Assembly (NCBI GenBank): GCA_030448025.1
Contig: JAUJNQ010000002.1
Span: forward strand, 222,315-259,707
Length of the DNA: 37,393 nt
From: Acidimicrobiales bacterium
Lineage (GTDB): Bacteria; Actinomycetota; Acidimicrobiia; Acidimicrobiales; GCA-2861595
Direction: 5' to 3'
In this document: positions 23,896 through 32,147 of the stretch, one piece after another
Numbering within the stretch: position 1 is the first letter of the stretch
Layout of the letters: each line of letters starts with the position of its first letter
Translations under genes and position numbers: made by a program
Notes under the pieces: model-generated
Seen by the model: only the letters and a program-made list of their open reading frames with translations
Databases searched by the model: none
Told to the model about the DNA's origin: nothing

Positions 23896-24279
23896 TCAGC
23901 GAAGCGCTCGGGGCGGCAGTGGAGGTGAGCCAAAGCGAATCAGGTTCCCGTCGGGATCGACATGGGCACCTTCGTTGAGCCCATAGGCCGTCGGTTCCGG
24001 TGGGTGCAGCCGACCGCTCACGCCGGCAACAGCCCATTCGTCGTGGAGGGCAGCAGCGTCGTCGACCCAGAGGTACGCGCACGATGTCGTCGTCCGACCA
24101 TCGAGCTGGTCAACTCTGGTGAGGTGGATCTCAATGCCATCCCGGCAGGCGTAGCCGTAGTAGTCGGCATTGTCGTAAGACTCCACCTCGAAGCCGAGAC
24201 GCTCATAGTGGGCCAGGGCCCGGGCCACGTCGGTCGTGGCGAAGACCGGGGCAATCCGGCGCAGCGTGGTAGCAGACAC
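23896..24279 (-). CDS. VOC-family (glyoxalase/bleomycin-resistance-like) protein
   Basis: A 127-residue single-domain VOC protein: RIAPVFATTDVARALAHYER, LGFEVESYDNADYYGYA, GIEIHLTRVDQLD (metal-ligand region), CAYLWVDDAAALHDEW and the closing AHVDPDGNLIRFGSP. VOC proteins dimerise and bind a metal or a drug; this size fits antibiotic-binding (bleomycin-type) or small dioxygenase-like members. The substrate is unknown. The start is GTG 24279. TAGCGT on the minus strand (24291-24286) lies 6 bases before it with no ribosome site, so the gene looks leaderless. It is the sole gene between repeats C and D. Confidence 0.82.
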   Translation of the reverse strand: MSATTLRRIAPVFATTDVARALAHYERLGFEVESYDNADYYGYACRDGIEIHLTRVDQLDGRTTTSCAYLWVDDAAALHDEWAVAGVSGRLHPPEPTAYGLNEGAHVDPDGNLIRFGSPPLPPRALR

Positions 24280-24664
24280 GGGTTCACGCTACTGGCCCCT
24301 CGGTGCATCCCCTTCGCTGCCTTGGAGCGCCCTCAGGAGGCGGATAACCGGAACTGAGTGGCGCGTCCGCACGAGTTCGCCCGACCACCGTGAATCGATC
24401 GTTCCGAGCGTTACCTCGCTCCGCAGCCGTGCCGAAGTCGGGCGGGCAACCCGCGCAGCGTCTGAGTAGCGGCTGAGGCCGACGTCGGTTGCTGTTCCAA
24501 GGCCTCCTTAGGCGCAGGGCCGCCGCCCGGTTCTGTCGGCGGAGGAGGCCGGCGAGGTCAAACACGACGTCTTGGGGGGCACGCCACCACGCAGCGCAGC
24601 GCCCCACGCACCCGGCCACGAAGGCTGCCTGGGTAGAGTCATCGTGACAAGACGAGGAGTGGCC
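24280..24664. other. Intergenic stretch containing repeat D
   Basis: No supported gene. It holds the probable VOC promoter at its left edge, dispersed repeat D at 24408-24444, and a GAGGAG ribosome site for the 79-residue gene at its right edge. Confidence 0.5.
24408..24444 (+). repeat. Dispersed repeat, copy D
   Basis: GCGTTACCTCGCTCCGCA, three bases, GTGCCG-AAGT-CGGGCG. Here GAGCG-TTACCT-CGCTC is a perfect 5-bp stem; the G-to-T change in the right arm preserves pairing with the A in the left arm. Confidence 0.78.
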
Positions 24665-24904
24665 ATGACCGATGGTCAAAGGAAACAGAGACCGGGGACA
24701 CCACCGGTACCGCAGATAAGGACTACAACATCATTTGGTTCACTGAGGCGTGTTGAGCATGTCGTGCGCCTCGAGGTGTTCATCAAGGACGCTGAACGGG
24801 CCGGCGACGCGGAGCTTGCCGAGTTCTTCCGCAAGGCGCAGTCCGAAAGCCGCAAGGGTGGCGAGCAAGGCAAGCAGCTGCTCGCGGCCCGGCTCGCCGG
24901 CTGA
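24665..24904 (+). CDS. Small conserved hypothetical protein (79 residues)
   Basis: The ATG at 24665 is preceded by GAGGAG. The N-terminus is polar (TDGQRKQRPGTPPVPQIRTT). The rest is helical and charged: FGSLRRVEHVVRLEVFIKDA, GDAELAEFFRKAQSESRKGGEQGKQLL split over two helices. It has no signal peptide or membrane segment and no motif I can tie to a function. It is the only gene between repeats D and E. Confidence 0.55.
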   Translation: MTDGQRKQRPGTPPVPQIRTTTSFGSLRRVEHVVRLEVFIKDAERAGDAELAEFFRKAQSESRKGGEQGKQLLAARLAG

Positions 24905-25060
24905 CCCGCTGACCGGGTAGGAGGCGGCCGGCACTGCGAACTGCATCCGCATGACGATGATCCAAAGAACGTCGTTCGCGACCTGACCTGGCATCTGGGC
25001 GGCGTCGGAAGTCTGACATAGACATCAGCGTGTGGGTCGCCACTGAAACCGTCGTTCCGG

Positions 25061-25097
25061 GCATTACCTCGCGCCGCAGCTGTGCCGATATCGGGCG
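25061..25097 (+). repeat. Dispersed repeat, copy E
   Basis: GCATTACCTCGCGCCGCA, three bases, GTGCCG-ATAT-CGGGCG. On the minus strand it ends an open frame with RYRHSCGAR and TAA, just as copy G does. Confidence 0.8.
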
Positions 25098-25177
25098 GCT
25101 CGACGCACTCCTGCTCGGACCCCATTGGGGACAGCGACCGCGGATGCGCCGGTCGTCGCACCCGTCCCTGTCGACAA

Positions 25178-25388
25178 GATGGAAGCTTGACCGCTGCCCT
25201 CGACGTCGCCGTACTTCTTGTTGGTCGTGTCGAACTGTCGGCCGCCCACGTCGATGGTTTCAAGCGCGGCGTTGAAGGTCCATGCGACACGAATGTCACG
25301 TGGGTGTTCCATCCTTGCCGCCGTCGCCACCCCCCAGCCGCCGCTCACTCTGCAAGTAGGCCAACTCGTCATCGCTGATCGCGGTCAT
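25178..25388 (-). pseudogene. PPOX-class F420-dependent enzyme, truncated and frameshifted
   Basis: From ATG 25388 the frame reads MTAISDDELAYLQSERRL and KDGTP, then moves to other frames with HVTFV, WTFNAALETIDVGGRQF and TTNKKYGDVEGSGQASI. This is the N-terminal half of a pyridoxamine-phosphate-oxidase-like, F420-dependent protein (pattern 'LS-EELAYL ... LATVG-DGTPHV ... DTIDVGG ... KKYRDV'). The C-terminal half is missing; similarity stops about 80 bases before repeat E. At least two frame changes make it non-functional as written. Confidence 0.65.
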
Positions 25389-25515
25389 TGTGGTGCCCGC
25401 GGGCCCGTTGGCGCTTTCCGCCGAGGATTTCCCTCGATCCGGGCTGAGCGGGACACACGTCTCTCGAACGACCTCCGGTGGAGATGCGGATGGCGTCAGA
25501 AGGCTCGCGGCGACT

Positions 25516-27018
25516 TCACGCTGCCATGGGTTCGACGGCGGTGAGTGGTGAGTTCTCGGCCTCGCGTATCGAGCCGGCCCGTACCCAACGGCTGGGCAAG
25601 AGGTCAACAACGAGCTGTCGCCAACCGATGAACCTACCGATAGCAAAGGTGAGTAGAGCGACGTTGGCCGCTTCGAATCCAGCATGGGTCCACTGACCGT
25701 CGGCCACGTCCCATGCACACCCCATTGACCAGTAGGCCAACAACGCGACTTCGGCCACCAGATACCGTGATGGGACCCGGGTGCGACCCTCGACCTTGGG
25801 GGTGCGCCCGAAGGGGATCTTCTTTCCGGTGAGCCCTTGGTGCACCGACTTCGCCACCCCCGCCAGGTTCACTGGCACGAGGAGGAGGTTGAGTGCGTAG
25901 ACCTGCACCACGTCGCGGTAGCGGTATCCGGCCTGGTGCAGGTCACGGGCGTAGAGGAAGAAGTAGGGCAGCGCGGCAATGGGAACCCAGGCAGCGGCTT
26001 TGGGCGCTGAAAAGGGATAGCTCAGCAAGGCGAGCAGGCCGAGGTTGGCGCCGCTGATCGACGTCAGGTAATGGACGCGCATGAGTCCTTCCCCTCGACC
26101 GCGGCTTCGTTCCCGCCGACGTAGAAGATGGCGTAGCAGCTTGGGAAGGATGATGAGCCCGCCGTTAGCCCAGCGGCGACGCTGAATGATCAGGGAACCG
26201 AAGTCAGGAGGGGTGGCGCTGTAGGAGAGGCGTTCGGGGTAGTTGACCAGTTGCCAGCCTCGCTCGATGAGATCCACGCTCGACTCGGTGTCCTCGATGA
26301 CAGTGCGGTCCTGGATGTAGCGGGTGACTATGAAGCCGCGCTCGTCGTCGACGGAAGCCAGGTCGTGCAGTGCCGTTCTACGGATCAAGGCGTTAGCCCC
26401 CACCCAAAAGGTGGCCCGGTGGTGAGTAAATCCTTGGTGAACGATGTACTGAAGGTCGGTGGTTGCGCCGGCCATGCGCTCTAGCGCGCCACCGGCGCCC
26501 GGAACCGCGCTATACGGCGTCTGCACCACCGCCACCCGCTCATTTCCCGGCTCCTCGAGGACATGCGCCAGGCGGAGGGCGTAAGACGGAACCAAGAGGC
26601 TGTCAGCGTCGAGCGTGATGAGGTAGGTGGCGTCCGGGACAACCAGATCAACCCTTTCTTCTCCGGCAGCGACAAGATGTTCGCCGTCGGGCCGCTGGAC
26701 TCGCCGCCAGGACTGCCCTAGCAGGGCTATGTAACTGTTGAGATTCATGGCCTTGTTCGGCTCATGGGAAAGGTTTACGTAGCGCTTGCGTTCGAATGCG
26801 CTGACATCCGCCTCGAAGCGGGCGAGCAGGCGCCGGTAACCCAACCGCAGCCTGTCCTCGTTCACACGTGCTCCGTAATTAAGCTCGTGTGCCTCCTGCC
26901 GGTGGGATTCGGCAGCGGCTCGCAGGACCTGTTCCACGAAGATGGCGTCGGTGTGATCGAGGACAGGCTCGTCGTTGGCGAGCTCCTCGAGCCACCGCGT
27001 CGCTTCAACCACCCGCAC
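25516..27018 (-). CDS. GT2 processive glycosyltransferase lacking its N-terminus
   Basis: The 500 residues match the second half of a cellulose-synthase-like GT2. KAMNLNSYIALLG stands in for the usual KAGNLN. YLITLDADSLLVPSYAL carries the D-x-D, VIEDTESSVDLIERGW the catalytic ED, and IIQRRRWANGGLIILP the QRRRW motif. Four or more membrane helices follow (LGLLALLSYPFSAP, VYALNLLLVPVNLAGVAKSV, VAEVALLAYWSMGCAW). The first acidic residue and UDP-binding strands at the N-terminus are absent: an in-frame TGA lies about 20 codons upstream of 27018, and beyond it lies unrelated sequence and the recombinase. It is therefore probably a truncated remnant, though long and otherwise undamaged. Intact members make beta-glycan or hyaluronan-like polymers. 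Confidence 0.7.
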   Translation of the reverse strand: MRVVEATRWLEELANDEPVLDHTDAIFVEQVLRAAAESHRQEAHELNYGARVNEDRLRLGYRRLLARFEADVSAFERKRYVNLSHEPNKAMNLNSYIALLGQSWRRVQRPDGEHLVAAGEERVDLVVPDATYLITLDADSLLVPSYALRLAHVLEEPGNERVAVVQTPYSAVPGAGGALERMAGATTDLQYIVHQGFTHHRATFWVGANALIRRTALHDLASVDDERGFIVTRYIQDRTVIEDTESSVDLIERGWQLVNYPERLSYSATPPDFGSLIIQRRRWANGGLIILPKLLRHLLRRRERSRGRGEGLMRVHYLTSISGANLGLLALLSYPFSAPKAAAWVPIAALPYFFLYARDLHQAGYRYRDVVQVYALNLLLVPVNLAGVAKSVHQGLTGKKIPFGRTPKVEGRTRVPSRYLVAEVALLAYWSMGCAWDVADGQWTHAGFEAANVALLTFAIGRFIGWRQLVVDLLPSRWVRAGSIREAENSPLTAVEPMAA

Positions 27019-27269
27019 GCCCTCGGCCTGGAGGTGGCGGTCAGCCAGGGACAGTCGGGAAAGAGGCGGCCGCCATTCGTTTGGTCAGGCCTACCTCGGG
27101 CACGCATCCGTACGCTGGCCGTCCCCGCCACCAGAGTGGTGCACCCATTTAGGGCCCAACTCGATCCTCGCTGCCGATCAGGCACATCCGCCGGGAGGCT
27201 GGCGCGCCCGGTATCCGGCGGGTGCGGGCGTTTCCATCCGCCCGGTATCACCCGCGCCAGCTGAACGAT

Positions 27270-28169
27270 TCAGCGAGAGGCGCCGGCCAGAAACGTCGAC
27301 ACGATGTAGGTGGCGTGGCGATCGAGGAACCCCGGTCCCGGTCGTAGCGCATGGTCGTGCGGGGATCGGCGTGGCTGGCCGCCTCCTGGACGTCTCGGAG
27401 CGGCACGCCGCCGTCGAGGGCGGCGGTGATGAAACTATGGCGCAGGCTGTGAGGGCTGATGCGTTTGGTGATCCCGGCCCGTCGTGCCAGGCGCTTGACC
27501 GTGCGGTCGGCGGTGTAGCGGTCCATCCGCTCGCCCTTGGCGCCGAGGAAGATGGGGCCCGTGGTCCTCTCGCCGATGTAGAGGTCCAGCGCACGTGAGG
27601 TGCGGGGCGCCAGGGGGATGACGGCCGTCTTGCCTCCCTTGCGCACGATCTTGAGCGTGCGGTGAACCCGTTCGAACTCAAGGTCGTCGATGTCGGCGCC
27701 TAGGGCCTCGGAGATGCGCAGCCCGTTGAGGGCCAGCAGCGAGGCCAGGGCATGGTCGCGGGCCGAGCCGAGCCCGGCCTGGACCAGGAACGCCCCCAGC
27801 TCGTTCCGGTCCAACCCGAGCGTTCGGGACTCGCAGTCGACCTTGGGACGGCGGAAGTTGGCCGCCGGATTCCGCTCGATTAGGGCCTCTTGCTCGCAGT
27901 AGCGGTAGAAGCTGGCCAGGGTGGACAGGCGCCGGGCCACGGTGGAGCGCATCTTGCCGGTCTCCTCCATCCAGCGGCCGAACAGCTCGAGATGCGCTCG
28001 ACGAACTGTGAACAGCTCCAGCTTGGCCTCCTGCACCAGGAGGCGAAGAGCCGCAGGTCGGTGGCGTAGCTGCGCCGGGTGCTTCCCGGTAGCCGGCCAA
28101 GAAGCCGGCAACCGCTGCGTTCGCCTGGGTGGGATGGTCGGTGAGGACGACGGTCGTAGTCACGCTCAT
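27270..28169 (-). pseudogene. Tyrosine recombinase/integrase, several frameshifts
   Basis: The start MSVTTTVVLTDHPTQANAAV (ATG 28169, AAGGAGG site) and later GSTRRSYATDLRLFASWC lie in different frames. Most of the protein is in one frame: FTVRRAHLELFGRWMEE, STVARRLSTLASFYRYCEQ (core-binding domain), then LNGLRISEAL (Arg), IVRKGGKTAVIPL (Lys), SPHSLRHSFITAAL (His, Arg) and ASHADPRTTMRYDR (His and the Tyr nucleophile). The last residues, DRHATYIVSTFLAGASR, need one more frame change to reach the stop at 27270. The length of about 300 residues is normal. All catalytic residues are readable, so it may be intact in the organism. It is the only recombinase-type gene amid the dispersed repeats. Confidence 0.8.
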
Positions 28170-28266
28170 GAGTGCCTCCTTCATTGCCAGACCCTGGGTG
28201 GGCCGGCAGGAGGAAGGAACACCTCCGCGGCCGCCGCTCGTGGGCTCGGCTCACCTCCGGGCTTGC

Positions 28267-28697
28267 TCAGGCCAGGACTTGGTAGCCGACCTGGAGGTCG
28301 TCGGCGCCGTTGCGCAACAACTCGATCCCACCGCCACCCGCAGTTCGGCGCCGGTGACGAGGGCGACGGCCAACGCCTCGGCGTTGAGCATGTTCAGCGC
28401 TCGCCGCACGCGCAGCGTGGCCATGACCGGAGCAACGGTGCGGAGGCTGAGCAGGCTGACCTCGTCGGGTAGCCGCCTGATCGACTCAAGCGCAGCGTCG
28501 CGAGCTTCTCGCCCGAGCGCATCCAGACGCCCGGACAGCGAGCCATCCCCGGAGCCGGCGAGAACCGCTCGCGCCAAGCGATAATACCAACAGCCGGTGG
28601 TGTACACGACCTCGTTGGCCACCGCCTCCTGTTCAGCCTGCGACGCCTCGCCGGCGACCAGGTCCAGCAGAAGGTGGTCGTCAATAACAACGGCCAC
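28267..28697 (-). pseudogene. PIN-like toxin, one frameshift near the end
   Basis: GTG 28697 begins VAVVIDDHLLLDLVAG, the first PIN strand with its acidic residues. VYTTGCWYYRLARAVLAG, LPDEVSLLSLRTVAPVM and LNMLNAEALAVALVTGAELRV follow, matching an actinobacterial PIN-like family. Near 28320 the frame shifts by one missing base; the expected end, LLRNGADDLQVGYQVLA, runs to the stop at 28267. PIN toxins cut RNA and are held by an antitoxin encoded just upstream. That arrangement is present here, with a 14-base gap. Confidence 0.62.
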
Positions 28698-28711
28698 GTA
28701 GTGGGGTCCGG

Positions 28712-28935
28712 TTACTGGTCGGCGAGGTCAGCGTCGTTGGCGACGACGTCAGCCAGAGCACGCTCATAGCCGCCATCGCGGACCCACGACGCCACGATCT
28801 CCGGGCCTCGGGCGACAGCGCCGAGACGGGACCCGACCACGGGCTCGTGTGGACCTCTCCTGTGGCCTCCGCCAGCTCCCGGGCCCGCTCGACGGCAGCG
28901 CTCAGCGCCGGATCCGAGCGGAGGCTCATCGACAT
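28712..28935 (-). pseudogene. Antitoxin-like protein, one frameshift
   Basis: ATG 28935 starts MSMSLRSDPALSAAVERARE and LAEATGE. Near 28855 the coding frame changes and continues GPEIVASWVRDGGYERALADV with the end DADLADQ. The join gives a protein of about 74 residues with a short strand then helices, typical of antitoxins paired with PIN toxins. It precedes the toxin by 14 bases on the same strand. Pairing is inferred from position. Confidence 0.5.
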
Positions 28936-29344
28936 ACACGCCATCGTACGTCCACCAAGAGCCACCCGGAGCGGGGAACGAAGGCGTTGCGCCAGGTGGC
29001 GGACCCGGCGTTCCGTCGCGAGATCGCTGGTGCGCCCGACGCTGATCCGGGTGGCTGGAGCCGATCATTACCTCGCGCCGCATGCGTGCCGTTCCCGGGC
29101 GGCCCCGCCGCCCACCGAGGACTCGACCGGGGCGGCACCTTGCGATCATCGCGGGCCGGTTTCCCGCGAGCGATAGGGACGCGTTCTGTGCGGATCGCGG
29201 ATCTCGGCGAGACGCCGGATCGGCAGGTCTGTCGCGCTCGCCGTCGCCGTTCCGTACTTCCAGATCGGTCCGGATCCCCTCGGCTGGCGGCGAGCCGCGG
29301 CGGGGTACGGAGGCGCCAAAGAACCGGCATTCGGGGCGGCGTCG
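28936..29344. other. Intergenic stretch containing repeat F
   Basis: Dispersed repeat F lies at 29065-29101. Between it and the RecQ remnant I see only open frames without recognisable motifs; decayed sequence from the RecQ gene may extend into it. Confidence 0.4.
29065..29101 (+). repeat. Dispersed repeat, copy F
   Basis: TCATTACCTCGCGCCGCA, three bases, GTGCCG-TTCC-CGGGCG. It separates the toxin-antitoxin pair from the RecQ remnant. Confidence 0.78.
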
Positions 29345-29867
29345 GCCACCGAGGTGCAACACCTCGAAGGTGCCAGATCGGCAGCTATTCCGTATCAAGG
29401 CCTGCCCGCGCTCGGCCGCCCGGACCTGGGAGTTGGCGTCGGCGGCATCGGTCCCGTTGGCCAGCAAGGGCGGCGACCTGGTCGCGCTGGAGGGCGATCA
29501 GGGGCGACACCACCAACGTCCGGCCCGGGGATGATGAGGGCGGCCAGGTGGTGGATGGCCGACCTGCCGGCGCCGGTGGGCAGCACGGCCAGGACGTCGC
29601 GGCCGGCGGCTGCGGCCCGGACGGCCTCCTCCTGGCCGGGGCGGAGCTGCTCGAAGCAAGGTCTGGCGGGGCCAGCCGGCGCAGCCTGGGGTGGCCAGCC
29701 CTACAGCTCCGGGACGGGGGCTCGTCGCCGAGCAGGCGGTCCTCGAAGCCGTCGCCCTCCTCCAGGCCCCGCTCCGAGCCGCCGATGATGGCCTGCTCGG
29801 GGTCGGCGCCGTGGCCGAGCATGACGTCGAGGAGGTCGTCGTTGGGCCGACCGATGATGTGGCTCAT
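29345..29867 (-). pseudogene. RecQ-type DNA helicase remnant
   Basis: Spread over three frames are an N-terminal MSHIIGRPNDDLLDVMLG, motif 0 EQLRPGQEEAVRAAAAG, motif I VLAVLPTGAGRSAIHHLA (Walker A), motif Ia VVSPLIALQRDQVAAL, then ANSQVRAAERGQALIR and a final GTFEVLHLG. These are the first segments of a RecQ 3'-5' helicase in the right order. The DEAH box and everything after it are missing. Two or more indels plus the truncation mean this is a remnant. Confidence 0.65.
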
Positions 29868-30239
29868 GGCCGGGATTCCTTCCTCCGGCGGCAGTTCCTA
29901 GACGCCCAGGGCGCGAGGACGGCGTCGACCAGGGCGGCAAGGGCGACGGCGTGCTCCGGGAGCTGGTGGGCCACGCCGCCCGAGCCGGCGACGGCGAGCA
30001 GCGGGCGCCCGGCCCGCAGGTGCACGCCGGTCGTACGAGCGGTCGGAGTATCGGGAACTGTTTCAGTCGGTCGGCGTCGCTACCGTCCGAGCTGACAAGC
30101 GAACCGACTGCCCGGTAGGAGCTGCGCCGCCACCACCCGAGCGCGCACAGAATGTTCAAACCCGAGGACGTCCCCGACACGAGGAGGCGCCGACCGGATG
30201 CAGAGCCGTCAGTGACCCGCGGGCTGCAAGGATTGAGTC
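29868..30239. other. Stretch with a decayed coding fragment, minus strand
   Basis: On the minus strand about 30040-29905 reads TGVHLRAGRPLLAVAGSGGV and then HQLPEHAVALAALVDAVLAPW, which looks protein-like and ends near the RecQ remnant's start. It has no start or clear family. The rest, up to the second amphi-Trp gene, contains the left flank of duplicated block 2. Confidence 0.3.
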
Positions 30240-30501
30240 ATGGCTTCTCGTGACGTCGAACGCAACTACTCGGTCGACCAGTTCGCCGCGAAGCTCCGCC
30301 GGTTGGCGGACGCTCTCGAGGCCGACAGGCCGTTCCGCATCCAGGTCGCCGGCGAACGCATTCGCGCCCCGAAGGGCGCCGCCATCAGCGTCGAGCACGA
30401 GCGCGAGGGGCGACGAAGAAGAGGTCGAGTTCCAGCTCAAATGGCACGTCGCCGAGGTGGACGACGACGACGAGGCGGACAACGGCGAGACCGAGGTCTG
30501 A
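30240..30501 (+). pseudogene. Amphi-Trp domain protein, copy 2, frameshifted
   Basis: Nearly identical to the gene at 21974: RNYSVDQFAAKLRRLADALE, RPFRIQVAGERIRAPKGA. At about 30410 one extra G (GAGGGGCG against GAGGACG) breaks the frame. The expected remainder, GDEEEVEFQLKWHVAEVDDD and an acidic tail, continues in the next frame to the stop at 30501. The good conservation beyond the break suggests either very recent damage or a sequencing error in the G run. Confidence 0.75.
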
Positions 30502-30565
30502 CCGGGACTGGTAGTCCCCTACCGGAGGGAAGGCCCTCGGCCCCTGCAGCCGGCACAGCGTCGGG

Positions 30566-30600
30566 TGGTTACCGGGTGCGCGGGACGTGCGGTTCTAAGC
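30566..30600 (+). repeat. Dispersed repeat, copy I (variant, right half degraded)
   Basis: It has the same variant left half as copy A, GTTACCGGGTGCGCGGGAC, followed by GTGCGGTTCTAAG in place of the standard right half. It follows the second amphi-Trp gene. Confidence 0.5.
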
Positions 30601-30642
30601 GCTTGCAGCTCCGGCTGGCACGACCGTTGACACGATTGTGCG

Positions 30643-31149
30643 ATGGCACGGCGACTGCTCCACCGGGCCGGTCGGGTGAGGGAGCCCCTCGTGCGCCTCG
30701 GAACACGCGTTGCGCTCGAGCTTCTTCATCTCCATCAGGCCATCTACGTGGTCACCGACGGGCGGGTCGGGCATCGCCTTCTCGGTGCCCCCTGTCTGCT
30801 GCTTCGCACGACCGGCAGGCGCACCGGGAAGGCCCGCACATCGTCGTTGGTGTACGCCCGCCATGAGGAGGACTACCTGGTGGTTGGCTCTTTCGGCGGC
30901 GCCGAGCGAGCACCCGGCTGGCTGCACAACGTGCGATTTCGACCGCAGGTGGGGGCACAGATCGCTCGCGACCGCTTCCCGGCCGTGGCAGCCGTCGTCG
31001 AGCGGGACGATGACGACTACCAACGGCTATGGCAGTTGGTGAACGAGAACAACCGCGGCCGCTACGACCGCTACCAGGCCAAGACGAATCGCCCCATTCC
31101 CATCGTGAGGCTGACTCGCCCTGCCGCACCGCGGCGTCTCTTTGGGTGA
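30643..31149 (+). CDS. Ddn-like F420-dependent nitroreductase-family protein
   Basis: The 168-residue protein matches the deazaflavin-dependent nitroreductase (DDN) family: PCLLLRTTGRRTGKARTSSL, VYARHEEDYLVVGSFGGAER, PGWLHNVRFRPQVGAQIA and ENNRGRYDRYQAKTNRPIPI. Members bind reduced F420 and reduce quinones, nitroimidazoles or other substrates; the GRRTGK and SFGG-PGW-HN segments are the cofactor-binding hallmarks. The gene is full length, with an ATG at 30643 and no strong ribosome site. It is the only gene between repeats I and G. Together with the PPOX remnant it implies an F420-using host. Confidence 0.85.
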   Translation: MARRLLHRAGRVREPLVRLGTRVALELLHLHQAIYVVTDGRVGHRLLGAPCLLLRTTGRRTGKARTSSLVYARHEEDYLVVGSFGGAERAPGWLHNVRFRPQVGAQIARDRFPAVAAVVERDDDDYQRLWQLVNENNRGRYDRYQAKTNRPIPIVRLTRPAAPRRLFG

Positions 31150-31264
31150 CGTCGGGTGTGCGTAACCCGCCGTGGGTCTGGAACCGCCCCCGACTGGCCG
31201 ATGGCCGCGGCGCCCAACCAACCGGCGCCAGGCATCCATACGCCCGAAGTATCGGGGGCTCGGC

Positions 31265-31301
31265 GCGCTACCTCGCGCCGCACAGGTGCCGATATCGGGT
31301 G
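31265..31301 (+). repeat. Dispersed repeat, copy G
   Basis: GCGCTACCTCGCGCCGCA, three bases, GTGCCG-ATAT-CGGGTG. CGGCGCG-CTACCT-CGCGCCG forms a perfect 7-bp stem here. On the minus strand the repeat ends the DUF7662 frame with RYRHLCGAR and TAA. Confidence 0.78.
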
Positions 31302-32147
31302 CCCTGCCGGCACGTCAAAGCTTCAGAGGACAGTCCTCGTTGGCGTCGGCCACGATCCTTTAGCGTGGGCCGGACATCTACCGGTGTCGCGGCGGTGGTC
31401 CGGGCGACAGTGTCACCATTCTCGACGAGGTCGACGCCGCTCGCGCGCCAACCTGCGCCCACAATCGCTCTGGCCACAGCGCTGCCTTGGTAGCCGTGCC
31501 AGTGAGCGACGTGCGCCCGACACGAGTCGGGGAGCAACAGACCCATCTCCCGTTCGATCTCGTTGAACGTCACCCGCATGTCGCCGCTCCTGGTCGCGGC
31601 CACGCCCAAAGTGCTCGATACCGGCCGGTGTGCTCGACGCCGGCGCCCCGGGACGCAGGAGGAGCCTCCGCCAGAGCAGATGCGGCGGGGGTCGCAGCGG
31701 TGGCAGCCGCTTCGGCGACGGCGGTCGCGGTCGGCTCGCCGGCGGCGAGTGCCCGCACGTCCTCTTGAGTCCACACGACGACCCGGCTAGCGGGACGATC
31801 GACGAGCGAAGTGGCGAACCGACGCAGCGACTCGTCCTTGCGTCGGCGCCCGCGAGGACGATCACGCCAAGTGAAACCGCGGCGTCCTGCAGGTTGAGCA
31901 GGTCACCCTTGACGTGCTTTCGGGTTCGCCAGCTCGACTCGACCTCGAACGCCACCACCGGCAGGGGCTCGCCGACGCCGGGGATCGGCGTCGGTGGCGA
32001 CCACAGCCAGACGACGTCAAGGCGTCCCCCAGGCAAGACGTACTCCGTGCGGACGTCGAAGCCCATTCGCCGACCCGTGTCGACGAGCAGAGCGGTCAGC
32101 TCTGCGTTGAGCGCCGACGCCTGACGCCCTTCGACCTCATCCGCCAC
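31268..32147 (-). pseudogene. Nuclease-like / DUF7662 fusion, frameshifted
   Basis: From GTG 32147 the frame reads LNAELTALLVDTGRRMGFDV, RTEYVLPGGRLDVVWLW, VVAFEVESSWRTRKHVKGDL and LNLQDAAVSLGVIVLAG. The D...E-x-E pattern with later Lys suggests a PD-(D/E)XK nuclease-like fold (inference). Near 31850 the frame changes to VVVWTQEDVRALAAGEPTAT, an Ala-rich linker and GRYRALWAWPR. It changes again to RVTFNEIEREMGLLLPDSC with AHWHGYQGSAVARAIVGAGW, which matches DUF7662. A single protein of about 290 residues is restored if two or three indels are corrected. The DUF7662 module at the C-terminus of nuclease-like proteins is interesting for defence, but the activity is untested. It is the only gene between repeats G and H. 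Confidence 0.55.

Larger units (their letters stand above)
30180..30600 (+). repeat. Duplicated block, copy 2 (amphi-Trp gene plus flanks)
   Basis: Direct repeat of 21915-22335. GGGCTGCAAG at 30221 corresponds to 21956. The amphi-Trp part is very similar with scattered substitutions and a one-base insertion; the flanks have diverged more. Confidence 0.75.
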
